Positions 20,485 through 32,827 are shown, counted from the first letter of the stretch. The stretch is DNA of 64,000 bases from Heloderma charlesbogerti (GCA_026122225.1 JANEZZ010002362.1:930001-994000); one strand, 5' to 3'. Notes: generated by a model from the letters alone, not told the origin. A program made the numbers and translations.

Positions 20485-22681
20485 CCTTCACATTTCTAGC
20501 TGGAAGTTTCTTTTGTTATGCAAGAGCAAAGTATCAACATAGCAAACACATAAAATGGTTGAAAAGGTGCACATTCTAAAAGGCCTCTGGGCTCCAGATA
20601 ATGAAACAACATCCTTCTGCCTAATTGAGCACAAAACTTGCATTCATATATTTTACGAGAAAAATTAAATTGAAGAGTTCTGACTTTCAGCCCCCTGGTA
20701 TGGTCTACTCCTTTGTATGCTACAAGTACCACTCTTAATATAGTCATATTTCTTTCAGGACATGGACTGAATGCAACTTGCAAATCTGAAAAACAAAAAC
20801 TATGAACGAGCAAATGGACCTGTTTTGCAGTGGTTGGAATAGGCCTTAGTTTGATACAGCAAAGCTTTCAAGCAAAGTTATGCAGCTGTCAGAGTTGGAC
20901 ATATTGTGACTGGCTCGTCTGTGTGAAGCCATGGCCGCTGGCACCCCAATAGCCCTCTGAGGGGATTATCGACTCCATTTCCCTGTGGGAATTGATCCAC
21001 AACAGGGAGGAGGTATATACATCACCAAGCATCTCAGAGATAGCGTCATGCTAGTGACCTGACTCACTTCCAGAAAGGGGCTTTTGCCATGGCTGTGGTA
21101 ACAAGAACTTCCTGTCCCAGTTCAGCACACCCATACTAGCTGTGTCTACCTCATTTTTCAGGGTCTGGATTCCAGCTTATCTGTTGTGCCTGTTTTTGCC
21201 ACTCCGACGTAATGTTTGTGCCACTCCGACTTAAGCAGTTTTCTAGCATTGGGGTAGTTAGTATGATTCATATGGCCTGCATGTAGTATAGATAAAATAC
21301 GTTAGTGTATAAAGTTGAGGTAATATTAATTTTCTATTTCTACAAGTATCAAATTTATGTATTTGTTTTATTACATTTCTGTACTGCCCAATAGTTGAAG
21401 ATCTCTAGGCAGTTATTCCTGAACATGTCCAAAGTCATAGAGACACACACTGTGGATTCAAAACTCAATTCTCGCAGGTCCAAAATTGTTCAGATGTAAA
21501 AACTTCTGAACAAATACGGCATCCCCCCAAACCAGAATTTGTGTGGTAACCTTAAATTTGCAGACACAACATTTTCTGTAAAACTTCGCAGTGAGAGATT
21601 TGCAGCTGCACATTTAAACTTTTTTTTCTTTTCCAAAGTGAGTTCATTTCTGTTATCTCTGATACACAGCAATAGCAGATAAAAATTAGAAGGAAAATCA
21701 AGCTGTTACTTTTTGTCCCAACACCCTCAAGTATGGTATAATAGTTCTTATGTCTGAAAATGAGATGGTTTCAGATATTCTTGATAGATATCTTTTAAAA
21801 GCCCTACTTGATTATTTAAAAGCAAAAATAAAGATTATGTATCTAACGAATTCAAACCAACAGAGTTACCTGTGCTGCCAAATCTCCTCCAAACCCTGTT
21901 TCATTATCAATAACCCTAAATCATGTTTTTTTCATCTGAAAGATGACATGTCTGTCTATCACAGTTCTTTCCTTTCAATGTCTATGTGATGACCTGTCAG
22001 GGAATGCGGAGACACGCCCTGCTGCACAGGATCCTATAGCAGCTGTTCTGACCCTCATACCACTCACTTATCAACCAGAGTGATGAGCAAAAATGCAAAC
22101 AGACCATCTAGGGTTGACATTAAAGTGGGGATGCCAGGCAAGCAGTGGTTGCTTTGCCGTAGTGCATCCTGGAAGCAGCAGGGAGCCACTGCTCAGCTGG
22201 CCAGAGTTCGGGGTGGGGCTGCAACAGGGCATGCTACTTAATGAAGCAGCAATTCACTTGTGGTGTTCCCACCTGGTGTTCCACCTTTCCCCAGCCTTCT
22301 CCTCATAAACTGAGAACCAAACCCCTCAGGAACGCCTGCTTTCACTTTGGGACAGCTGTACGCACTGTCCCACAAGCTTCAGCCCTTTTGCTTTCTCTGG
22401 ATTCTAGATAAACTCAATATGCTCAATTGGTTCTCTCAACCCCCTACAGGAGAAGTAACCAGGAAACAGATATAAAATCTGTTTATAAAATCAGTTGGTA
22501 TAAAATCAAACAGCATGTGGGAATTTGGATTTTTAAAAACAAAGATTTATTTAAAACATGAAAAGTTGTAAGTTATTATTATTAATCAATGCTTGTTCCA
22601 AACTTCCCTACCTACTCTACTCCTTCTAAAATCCTATACACAGGATGAGGAAACAAGATGGTGGGAAGAGATTGAAAAAGT
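20485..22681. other. No gene recognised
   Basis: One antisense LINE-tail fragment (about 21355-21420) and a TGTCAGGGAATG segment near 22004, resembling the start of the LTRs at 29 and 44 kb, are the only features noted. No coding sequence is supported. Confidence 0.45.
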
Positions 22682-22722
22682 GGAGAGAGAGAGAGAGAGA
22701 GGGAGAGAGAGAGAGACAGAAA
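22682..22722 (+). repeat. (GA)n microsatellite
   Basis: Interrupted GA dinucleotide repeat with GGGA and GACA interruptions. It explains the glutamate-arginine-rich open frame. Confidence 0.93.
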
Positions 22723-23258
22723 CAGAAGCGGAACTGGGAGAAGGCAAAGAACAACAGGCAGGGAGAGGGAAAGGACTGAGACAAGATGAAAGAGGCATCT
22801 CAGCTCATAGCCTGATTCCTTCAGCTGGTAGTGCCTTGGGGAGAGGGATAAGTCAGTAGGGACTGGAAAAAAGACAGTTCAAAAGAGGTGGAGAAAACTA
22901 CTTACCTGGGAGGAAGAAACAGAGACTGAGGGTGCAGGTCCAAGGATACTTAACAGAAGGGCATGGTCATCTGCAGATACAGTAGGCTACTGGGAAAATG
23001 ACATAGGGCTTCCTGTCACAATCACACAGAGGCGGGATGTCTGGGACCACAGTGGAGATGCTGGAGCATGGTTAAAACTCCCTCCTCGAGGAAAAACGCC
23101 AGGGTGAGGTCCAGGAGAAAGATCTCCTGGTCCTAGGGCTAATTTCCCTAACAGACATGGAAGAAAGAGAGAGCAGGGCAACATATCTGAGTCCAAGCCC
23201 AGGCTCACAACCTTAAAGAGACCTTGTAACAAAGAGACTTCCCTAAAGAGTTGCCCAG

Positions 23259-24199
23259 CTTGGGGGTAGGGATGTACGAAAGTCACTTTTTGCAGCTTGG
23301 CTTCGCGGTGGGGGGGAGGCACTTCGCTTTCCCCCCCGAAGTTCAAGCGAGGGGGGGGAGGCTTCCCACCTCGCCCGGCCGAAATTCAGGCCGGGGAGAA
23401 GCGCCCCATCTCCCCGGCCGCGAAACAAAAAGTAAAAGAAAAAAGAAAAGACCCCGTGATAGGCTACGTGACAATTTACATAGCCTATCACGGATGGATT
23501 TCCAAAGTCAGCCGTGATAGGCTACATAAATCGTCACGTAGCCTATCACGGGTGACTTTAGGAAAAAAAAAAAAAAGTGCGTACGCAAATGGTGGCGGCC
23601 CATGGGCGCCGCCATTTGCGTTCCTTATTTTGGCACGTCTAGTCTACGTAAAGATTTACGTAGACTACGGCGAAAATAAGGGCAATGCAAATAGCGCACC
23701 CTTATTTTCGCCGTAGTCTACGTAAATCTTTAAGCAGACTAAACGTGCCAAAATAAGGAACGCAAATGGCGGCGCCCATGGGCCGCCGCCATTTGCGTAC
23801 GTGCTTTTTTTTTTTTCCAAAGTCAGCTGTGATAGGCTACGTGATGATTTACGTAGCCTATCACGGCTGACTTTGGAAATCTAGCCGTGATAGGCTACGT
23901 AAATCGTTACGTAGCCTATCACGGGTGTTTGTTTGTTTTTTACTTTAGTTTTTTTTTTTTGCAATGGCGGCGGTGGCAGCCGGTCGGGAGACCGGCCACC
24001 GCCCCCACCCGCGACGAAATGCCGCCGAACCGCCGCCGGGACCCGCCGCCCAGAGGGACATTCGCTGAAGGTAAGTCCCGTCCCGGGGGGGGCGGGGGGC
24101 CGGCGGAGAATTTCCCAACCAACTTTGGGGGGCCAAATGTGTCGGCGCTCGGCCTCCCGAAGATTCGGGGAGAAATTCTCCGCCATCCCTACTTGGGGG
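23259..24199 (-). mobile_element. Palindrome-module hAT MITE, copy 4, with perfect 8-bp target duplication
   Basis: The element occupies 23267-24191, starting TAGGGATGTACGAAAGTCAC (B end) and ending GAAATTCTCCGCCATCCCTA (inverse of the A end). Both sides carry CTTGGGGG (23259-23266 and 24192-24199), an exact 8-bp duplication that fixes the boundaries and the hAT assignment. Inside are palindromes at about 23457-23494, 23513-23551, 23586-23623, 23640-23667, 23714-23741, 23761-23796, 23829-23866 and 23887-23923. Their arrangement is mirror-symmetric about about 23690. GC-rich blocks fill both ends. The intact duplication suggests the most recent insertion among the copies. Confidence 0.96.
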
Positions 24200-25901
24200 T
24201 TTATACTTTATTTTGTGTCGGCTGTCAGTGATGGAACTTGACACCTTCTGAATAATAAATTTATGTTTCTGCAAGGACTGGTAGTCATGTGATCTATGGA
24301 AGCCAGTGAACAAGGGGGCCCTGATGTGCGGTGCCACACCCAATGTACCCACCTTCAGTATATCACTGTACATCTGTGGCTTTTTTCTTATATAATTAGA
24401 GGATCAGATTTACCGTATAATTAGGGCATTTATAGCTCAAGGATATTTTATCACCTCCCTAACTGTGTATGATAATTTCAGTCACAATTATCTTTTCTCC
24501 TGTGTTCCTACGGCACTTCATATATTGAAAAGCAGGCTTTGAGTCACACAGTGGCACTCCAGGTTCAAAAAACAAAAAACAAAACCCGAGATATAATTTT
24601 CTGCCCTAATGAAAACCATTTTGAAATTAGCGAATACTTGAAAATCTTGCCCTATCTATGGAGTCTATCAGCATGAGCAAAGATAACTGAATGTGTTCCA
24701 AATAAAATGTGTCTAGTTATAAACACAGAGCTTACTCCAAAATATGAAGACTAGAATCTAAAAAAGTATTACCAGTCTAACGTTAAATCTAGAGCTCAAT
24801 GAAGTGGACTCCTGAATTCACCTCCCAAGTTACTGGTGGCAAAGTTGGGGGGGAGTGTTTTGGCAATTTGGGAGGATGAATTCTTCAAATTGTTCAGGGG
24901 GATGAGCTTACTAATTGGCAGTGGGGCAGTGGTGGGTTTTCTGCTGTCTTTAACAACAACAACAACAACAACAATGTTCTTCTTGCTGACCACTGGCTGG
25001 CTTTCACAATTTCTTCCAGAATGCCCTGGAAACAGCCTCATTCCAGGACATTCAAGAAAACAAATGGTGGCCACCACACCACACTGGCAGCCTCAGCGAC
25101 ACTATATCCAGGACATTCGGGGGGGGGGGTGTTGATGATCAACAGAAGTTCCGGTTTTGTTGTGGTTTGGTTTAAACCTGAACTTGGAAAGGAAATGTTC
25201 TTTTTTCTTTCTTTCTTTTCTTTAAAACAAATTAAAGAGGGGAAAAATACCTGCCATTAAACTGTCACCAATAGTAAGCACCCACCTCACTAACCCTTTT
25301 AAAAATTTGGAGGGATCACCAAATTGAGCCCAATTTCACAGAACCCTTTTTGCCTTGCTCTCAAAATTTGTGCTCAAAGTTCTCCTTGAGAATTTTGTAA
25401 AAACCTATCCTGTTTTAATTTCCTATCCTGAGTTGGGTAGTAGGCCCTTTATATTCATAATAAATGAAAGAGGTGTGAAGTTGAACAGAAAACCCAAATA
25501 AATTTCAAATCACCATTCCAGACCAACCCCCCCCCCAATATCTCACAGTTTAAGAGGCCACACTGATAGAAGTCCTATAAAAATGCATTCTTCTTATCCA
25601 AACATTGGCTTCAAAAACACAGACTATACACCATTGTAATTTTTTTACTCCACTTCAAAAGCAAAGCTAGTCATCTATGTACTAGCATTTCGGCAGGATT
25701 TGTGCCAGCAGCAAACAATATATGGTAAATGGGAAACACCCTTTGTAATCACAAAGATTTTCATAGCAGGGATTTGTACAGAGCATTTTTCTCAAACATG
25801 CAATCATGTCAGTGTTCAAGGTGAATGAACGAAGAAAAGCAGCAGTTAATTCCGCCACATCCTGAGATTCAAGACATTCCTGGAGGTGTACCAATGTTGC
25901 T
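24200..25901. other. No gene recognised; (AAC)n at about 24953-24976
   Basis: AT-rich sequence with one short AAC microsatellite and poly-C or poly-G runs. No coding domain or transposon end was identified. Confidence 0.45.
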
Positions 25902-26862
25902 ATTGCACCTAGGTATGGCGGAGAATTCCACCACAGATTTCATTGAGGCCGTATGCACTGGCATTCGGCTCTCCAAAACCTGTGGCGGAACGGCCTCCCC
26001 CCCCCGCGGAATCCCCCCCGGGACGAAGCTTATCTGAGGCGGATGTTCCAGCAGCGGCGGCTCCGGCGGTGGCTCCGGCGGTGGCAGCTGGTCTCTCAGC
26101 TGGCTGCTGCGGACTCAAATGGCGGCCGCTGTAGTGGCCACCATTTGCGTCCGGCCAGGCTGCTGTGATAGGCTACGTAAGTATTTACGTAGCCTATCAT
26201 GGCAAAGATAGCCACGCAAATGGCGGCCACCATGCCATTTGCGTAGCTGCCTTTGCTGTGATAGGCTACATAAATACTTATGTAGCTTATCACGGCAAGC
26301 GAAAAACAACAACAACAGCGTACGCAAATGGCGGCGGCTACGGCCACTGCCATTTGCGTTCCCTTTTTTTCGCTGTTTTAGCCTACGTAAATATTTACGT
26401 AAGCTATTACGGTGAAAAAAAGGGGAACGCAATTAGAGTAGTGGGCGCTGCTTGCATTCCCCTTTTTTCGCCGTAATAGCTTACGTAAATATTTACGTAG
26501 GCTAAAATGGCGGGGGGGGGGAAAGGAATGCAAATAGCGCCCACTACGCTATTTGCATTCCCCTTTTTTTGCTGTAATAGCTTACGTAAATATTTATGTA
26601 GGCTAAAACAGCAAAAAAAAAGGGAACGCAAATGGCAGCCGCCGTAGCCGCTGCTATTTGCGTACGCTGTTGTTTTTTTCTGGAAGGCTGCCCAGTGGCC
26701 AGATGTCTGGCTGCAGGTGGCTCCGGACAGCAGCTCCGTGGAATCTCCGTGGAGCAGAGCCGGCCGGATCAGGATTTCGGGGGGAGGTGCAGAGTGCCTC
26801 CCCCCCACCGTGAATCACCCCTTCGAAAAGGTACGTGACTTTCGTACATCTCTAATTGTACG
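25902..26862 (+). mobile_element. Palindrome-module hAT MITE, copy 5
   Basis: The element at 25910-26854 starts TAGGTATGGCGGAGAATTCC (A end) and ends GTACGTGACTTTCGTACATC then TCTA (B end). Flanks ATTGCACC and ATTGTACG agree at 6 of 8 positions. TACGTAA-type palindromes are centred near 26182, 26276, 26392, 26490 and 26591, with GCAAATGGCGGC- or GCAAATAGCG-type palindromes between them. The last three are symmetric about 26490 at about 100-bp steps. Extra modules on the left make this copy longer on one side than copy 7. Confidence 0.92.
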
Positions 26863-27049
26863 AAAGTTAAATCCACGGCTCTGCTGCCTCCTCCTCCTCC
26901 TCCTCCTCGTCCCCAGGCTTGACTAGACTGCCCCCCAAGCTTGTTGGGGGCCTCCAGTGTGGGGGTCAGCTCCCCACCAGCTGGGTGCCTTCCCCAACCC
27001 CACCCACCCTCCCATCTGCGGTTGCATGTTCACCTCCTCTCCCCACAGC

Positions 27050-27547
27050 GGGGTGGGGTGGAGGCACTAGCTTTAGTGGACTCGGGGGCTATGACCAAGT
27101 TTCATGGATGAGACCTTCGCCCTCTTACACGGGATTCCTACCCTGCCCCTTCCTGCCCCCTTCGCAGTGCAGACCATTGATGGGCGTCCTCTCTCTTTGG
27201 GCGAGGTGACCCGTATTACAGTTCCAATCACTCTACGCGCCCAGTCACACGCTGAGCAGATTCAATTTCACTTAGCCAAGGTTCCCTTATACCCAATTGT
27301 GCTGGGTTTTTGTTTTTCCTGGCTCTCTAAGCACAACCCTCAGATTTCTTGGGGGTTTCGGCAAATGGAGTTTGCATCTCCCTACTGCCAGGAGCATTGC
27401 CTCATGGAGGAGGCGCCAGTCCCTGCCCAGGCTTTCACCCTTCCCCCCCCCTTCTCTGCTTCTGGCAGTCCTTCAGCTACCGTCATCCTCCCAGAGAAGT
27501 ATGCAGCTTGTGTCTGACAAGAAGGAGACTGACCGGCTTCCCCCCCA
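27050..27547 (+). pseudogene. Gypsy pol: aspartic protease region and stub of the reverse transcriptase
   Basis: A frame around 27060-27100 encodes ALVDSGA, the aspartic protease active-site motif. It is followed, after a small frame disruption, by a 138-codon stretch (27104-27517) with TIDGRPLS and VPITLRAQSH, the conserved post-active-site part of Gypsy proteases, and WLSKHNPQISW. About 10 residues of the reverse transcriptase start (KKETDRLPP) follow in another frame at about 27517-27547. Sequence then jumps to the region that normally follows RNase H, so roughly the whole RT-RNase H segment is deleted. The protease cleaves the polyprotein in intact elements; this copy is dead. Confidence 0.8.
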
Positions 27548-29052
27548 AGGCCTGGCGGCAGCTGCGGTACCTCACTCTTGGGAAGAGCTCCTTCACTCTG
27601 CACAGGCTCAGGATGATTTTGTTCGCACAAAGGTGCAGGAATTGGGGCTAGCCTCTGCCCCCCCCACTCTACCCCCTTTTCTTTGCGAGGTGGCCTGCTT
27701 TACCATTCCGGCTGGGTCTATGTGCCTTCTAGACCCCTCCGCGAGAGGGTCCTCCATCAGTGCCACGACTCCCCCACAGCGGGGCATTTTGGCATCGCCA
27801 AGACCCTGCATGGAGTGACGGGGATTTTTGGTGCCCTCGTGTGTGTCAGGATGTCAAGTCCTATGTCGCCTCCTTCCCAACCTGCCAGCGAGCGAAGGCC
27901 CCCTCAGGCAAGACCACAGGCTTGCTTCACCCCCTGCCTACCCCCTGAGGACCTTGGAAGCTGCTCTCCCTTGACTTCATCACTGACTTGCCTCGCTCAC
28001 ACGGTAAGACCACTATTCTGGTGGTGGTGGATTTGTTTTCTAAGCTGGCCCATTTCATCCCCTGCTTGGGGTTGCCCACAGCCAGGGAGACAGCGGAGCT
28101 GTTCGTGATGCATGTTTTCCGCCTCCACGGATGGCCCGAGGGCCTCATTTCCGATAGGGGGGCCCAATTCACTGCCCATTTCTGGAGGGAGCTACTGGCA
28201 TTGCTCCATGTGACGCTCCGTCTTTCCTCCACCCACCATCCACAGACGGACGGTCAGACCGAGCGCACCAATGCTACTCTGGAACAATATCTGCGCTGTT
28301 ATGTCAATTACCAGCAAGATGACTGGGTTTCCTTGCTTCCTCTCGCAGAATTTGCTTATAACAATGCCTGCCATGCTTCCACCCGCCAAACTCCATTTTT
28401 TGCCAATTTTGGTTACCACCCCAAGGCCTTCCCGTCCACCCTAGCTCCCTCTTTGGTGCCAGCGGCCCAGGACATTTTAGAGGAGTTGCGAGTGGTACAC
28501 CACCTCTTACGGGATTCCCTCGAGCAAGCCAAGGCAGCCTACAAGGCCTCGGCAGACCAGCGGCGCCAGCCGGGTCCGTCTCTGCAACCGGGGGACTGGG
28601 TTTGGTTGTCCACCCAATACCTCCCCTCTCACTCGCCCGCACGGAAGCTCGCGCCTCGCCGCACGGGGCCTTTCCAGGTTCCAGCCCAGATTAACCCTGT
28701 TGCTTTTCGCCTGGCTCTCCCCCCCTCCATGAAGATCCATCCTGTTTTTCACCGGTCCTTGCTGTCCCCCCTGGTTTCTGGCGATCCTCATCGCTCAGTC
28801 GGCTCCCACCCACTGCCAGTGCTGGTGGAGGGGGAGGAGGAGTTTGAGATGGCGGAGATTCTGGACTCCCGCCTTTCTCGTGGCCGCTTGCAATATCTGG
28901 CTGACTGGAAGGGGTACGGGCCTGATGAGCGATCCTGGGAACCCGTGGAAAATGTGCATGCTCCGTTGCTGCTGAGGCGCTTCCACAAACCCCCACAAAC
29001 CCGGGGCCCCAGGGGAGGAGCACAAGGGGGGGCCTCATGGGAGCGGGGATGA
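27548..29052 (+). pseudogene. Gypsy integrase with C-terminal chromodomain
   Basis: The zinc-binding HHCC region is split between two frames by a frameshift at about 27815-27850 (HDSPTAGHFG in one, TCQRAK in the other). An in-frame TGA lies at 27946-27948. From 27973 to 29050 the frame is open. It carries the catalytic triad D (27973-27975), D (28153-28155, in LISDRGAQF) and E (28261-28263, in QTDGQTERTN) with 35 residues between the last two. A chromodomain follows at about 28843-29000 (EILDSRLSRGRLQYLADW then WKGYGPDERSWEP). The stop TGA directly abuts the LTR. Integrase would insert cDNA, and chromodomains of this family bias targeting to modified histones. Confidence 0.9.
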
Positions 29053-29564
29053 TGTCAGGGTGGACACTGAGCCCACAGAATCCCAGAATAGTTCTGATTC
29101 GGAGGAAGAGCAGTCGCGCCCCTTTTTCCCAGGGCCCGCAGCTGACAGAGATTCCTCCCACCAACATTCCTAGATTAGATAGCAGTCCAGGGAGTGACCG
29201 AGCGCGGGAAGTAGACTTGGTAGACACGTGACACCAACGCAGAGAGCGGCGCCAAATGGAGAGCGCGGAAAGGAGGTGTAGTGCCCGGTTGGTGCTCAAA
29301 GAACGGTTGCGCCCAGAGGAGCCAAGGGAAAAGGGGAGGGATTCTCCCTAGTCCTTATATTCAGGGGTCTGCCAGTAATTGCCTTTCAAACGGGGACCAA
29401 CTGTTCCAACTTAGGGCATAGGGATGCTGCTGCTCAGATCTAGTTGCTACCTGTAGAGTTGTAAGTTGTAAAAGAAGAATAAAGCTTTGAAAAGAATCCC
29501 TTTGTCTGCGTCTGGACTTGGCTACTGGATTAGACTGAGAGAGCCCTCCAAGGAGCCCTTGACA
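29053..29564 (+). mobile_element. 3' LTR of the Gypsy element
   Basis: The 512-bp LTR begins TGTCAGGG and ends CCCTTGACA, a TGTCA/TGACA inverted repeat. It is preceded by a purine-rich tract (GGGAGCGGGGATGA) that can serve as the plus-strand primer. A polyadenylation signal AATAAA is at about 29478-29483. Similar LTRs lie at 41.7-42.3, 44.3-44.9 and, antisense, 47.9-48.9 kb. Confidence 0.83.
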
Positions 29565-29570
29565 GCGGGT

Positions 29571-30084
29571 AGTGTACGTAAAGATTTACGTAGACTACGG
29601 CAAAAATAAGGGCAACGCAAATAGTGTTGCCCTTATTTTCGCTGTAGTCTACGTAAATCTTTACGTAGACTACCCGTGCCCAAATAAGGAACGCAAATGG
29701 CGGTGCCCATGGGCGCCGCCATTTGCATTCGCGCTTTTTTTTCTTCTTCAAAGTCAGCCGTGATAGGCTACGTAAAGATTTACGTAGCCTATCGTGGCTG
29801 ACTTTGAACATCTATCTGTGATATGCTACGTAAATCGTTACGTAGCCTATCACTTTTTTTTTTCCAATTTACTTTTTTATTTCGCGGCCGGGGAGACGGG
29901 GCGCTCCCCCCTGGCCTGAATTTCGGCGGCGAGGGATGGGGTGCCTCCCTCCCAGGCTGAATTTCAGCTGGGAGGGGTGGGGCGCCTCCCCCCCGCCAAG
30001 AATTTCAGGGGGAGAAACGGAGCACCTCCCCCCACACACCGAAAACAGCTGCGGGACCAGGTAAGGGACTTTCGTCCATCCTTA
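29571..30084 (+). mobile_element. Palindrome-module hAT MITE, copy 6, left end missing
   Basis: Starting a few bases after the Gypsy LTR, the sequence enters directly into a GTACGTAAAGATTTACGTAG palindrome. A central inverted block follows (GGGCAACGCAAATAGTGTTG), then a second palindrome at about 29646-29673, GCAAATGGCGGTGCCCATGG at 29693-29730, and further modules near 29757-29799 and 29816-29852. The B end reads GTAAGGGACTTTCGTCCATC then CTTA at 30084. GC-rich units of about 42 bp ending in CTGAATTTC, as in copy 1, occupy 29880-30050. The outer left half is absent, probably through deletion or recombination. Confidence 0.85.
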
Positions 30085-32827
30085 CTTCTGGGTAATGAGT
30101 GTTTCATGACCACCATACCAGCCGTTTTATGAATGGGAACCCCTTCCATGACACTCCCTCAACATTCCAAATGTGCCCACTGACTCAAAAAGGTTGGTGA
30201 CCCCTGCATTAAACCAGCACATGGGCAAGAAGCAACAATCTTCAGGTCTGTGCATAACCCCTTCCTCCTCTGTCCATGATCACATTGGAGCTTTCTCTTC
30301 TGGTTTCAAACTAATCAGAGTTCTCCATTATATCAAAACACAGGGGGAACTCTAGCTAGTTTAAACTATGGTTTGTTCAAACAAAAAAATCACAGCTTAT
30401 AATTTCATCTATAATTAGATGAAATAATTAGGTAAATAATGGTTTGCACATTTCCATTTTATACCAATTTGGATGTAACAGCAAACTATGGTTTGCCACA
30501 AAAGAAATAGTCAGGGATTGCACAAGGGAAAGAGAGGAGGGAGGAGGGAACATGTACACTAAGGCTTGTTCATGTAATATCAACCCATGGTTTGGCATTA
30601 CATCTAAAGTGCGCCCGACCTGAAACGTAGGGCTCATTCTCACAAAGATTCTTTCTCACTGAACATACTTTGGCATATGCACACACAAAGCAACCTGGAT
30701 CCCAGTTTATAGCTGCATATGCAGATTCTTGTTTTGACACTCCTGACACTCTTGTTTTGATTCTTCAGAAGAACTGGGGGGTGGGATTCATAATATGTCT
30801 GAGCATTACAAGATGGCCAAATCTGCATTACCAACATGGTGACATCAGCAGTCAGAACTATATGTGGCTATGTGGAGGGTTAATGGATAACTGGGGCTTC
30901 AACTGCATAGTCTTCTGCCAATCCAAATCTAATGCTGAGTAATCCTACAACAGATGCCACTTAGGGGTCATGCTGTCCTTTGGAGATGCTTCTTGTAGCT
31001 ATTTTTCAGGAGTCTTCAGAGGTAAGGATCTAGTCCAGACTGAACCTTCAGAGATAATGACAACAACAGACAATTCTTTGTAAGATGTGCAATTGGGTAA
31101 TTTACTGAAAATGACTGTACGTTCAGTCAGTTTTGACAAGGAAGGACTTAATGAAGTGCTGTAATGTAGCAGGGGATGCTTACACAAATTGTGGAGATAC
31201 TGCTTCTAAAGAACAAGAAGGGCTTCAGCTGGCACTGTTTACTGTTACTTTTACAGAAAATTCGATTTTCATATCAATAGTAATCTCACATTTTGGTATT
31301 AGTTCAGTGTTAAATCATTTTCGCTTTATGCTTCTTTCCTTGCTGAAGGAAGATGACAATGACACAATTCAATTTTCTGAACTCCAAACAAATGTGTCAG
31401 CATAAATATCATATTAATATATGATAATATAATTTACTGCATTGCTAGAACCATAATTTGTGGTCCGAAACAAAGTACAAAAAGTACAGCGGAAAGAAAC
31501 ATATTTCGGGTATGAATATTTGTCAGGTTAAGTTATTGTATCCTAGAATTAAATTTCTAGGATACGATACAATTATTCAGTGTAATAATTGACTTGGGGG
31601 GGCGGGTTGAAAATATATTATTTCTCTTTCTCATTTTCATTATCCATTTTTATGTAAATGTATCCCTACAGTAATATTAAAAAAAATCTGTCATTGAGAT
31701 AATATTAACTGAATTTAATTATACACAAGACACATTTGGTTTCTTGGAGTCTTGCTCTTTTCATTGGATTGGGGAAGTCTGTTGAAGATCATGTCCAATA
31801 TATTTATGAGTCTCCTGAGAGACTTTACATTTTAGAAGCTGAAGCCATCTGTTCAATTTAATACTTGGTACAGGATGTGATCCAGAAGGGAACACACACA
31901 CATTCTGGACATACACCTATATTTTCTCAGAGTTACACTGTTAGAAGCACCTTTCAAAGAACCCACAAACTGCTCTTTAAACTTAGGAGTTTCCCTTTCC
32001 CCGAAGTTCCCATTTAAATGAGCTTGTGTCAAATCACAAATTGCTTCTTGAACATGGATGAGTTTAAAGACCAGTATGAGGGGTTCTGCAACGGCAGCTT
32101 CTAAAAAGGTAACTGAAATTCCAGTGCATGCAAGGTACATACAAAATTGAAGGTTGCAAACAAGACTGCTTTTTCAGAGAGTTGAAGCTGGTGTGCTAGA
32201 ATCTTCATTGCCTTCAGTGTACATCTCTGATCAAAGACGCGTTGCTGGTTTTATAGTGATTGTGCCTCAATGACCTGCAAAACATGTTTGACTAGAGATG
32301 ATGGTGAGGCTAAAGAAAAGTACGTGTGCACCATGTTCAGTGATGCCTCTATCATGCCGACTTCAACCCTCTGGAAAAATTACCACTACCGCCACACCTG
32401 TTATGTCTACCCATAGCATTTTATCATTTCTCCAGCTCCACTTAATCAATGTACTATAACCAATGGTGGAAACCCCTCACAGTAATATTTATTTACTAAA
32501 AATAGAACTTGTAGTCTCATCCATAGGATAATTAGCTTTAAAGGCTTGAATTTAAAACGAAGTACTCTTGTTTAATTTCTTTGTAGATCCAGATGATACT
32601 AATATTTTAACATCTTATAAACATATATGCCATCATTAGTCATCTATTTTTTCTATCTTAAATAATAACCTAGTGTGATAACTAAAATGCATTGATCTGA
32701 CATCTCATTATTAAATACCCTGTTTTAAAATAATCCACCCCTTTCAATGAAAATTATTTTCAGGTAACTATGCTTAGGGATTATAATTTAGAACTTGGTT
32801 ACATCTCAGATCTTTCTTAACATCTTA
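30085..32827. other. No gene recognised; two small perfect hairpins
   Basis: ATTTCATCTA...TAGATGAAAT (about 30402-30425) and TATCCTAGAA...TTTCTAGGATA (about 31546-31570) are short perfect hairpins. Otherwise AT-rich with no supported coding sequence. Confidence 0.45.

Larger units (their letters stand above)
26863..29564 (+). mobile_element. Ty3/Gypsy chromovirus-type LTR retrotransposon, internally deleted
   Basis: A protease-like region, a deletion, then integrase, chromodomain and a 3' LTR are present in the order expected for a vertebrate chromodomain Gypsy element. The 5' LTR, gag, reverse transcriptase and RNase H are missing. The codon-rich GC composition contrasts with the AT-rich surroundings. 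The element lies between two palindromic MITEs (copies 5 and 6). Confidence 0.92.

Noticed and set aside
27927..29299. Minus-strand open frames of 60-202 codons
   Set aside because: They lie opposite the Gypsy integrase and LTR, lack domains, and reflect GC-rich composition.
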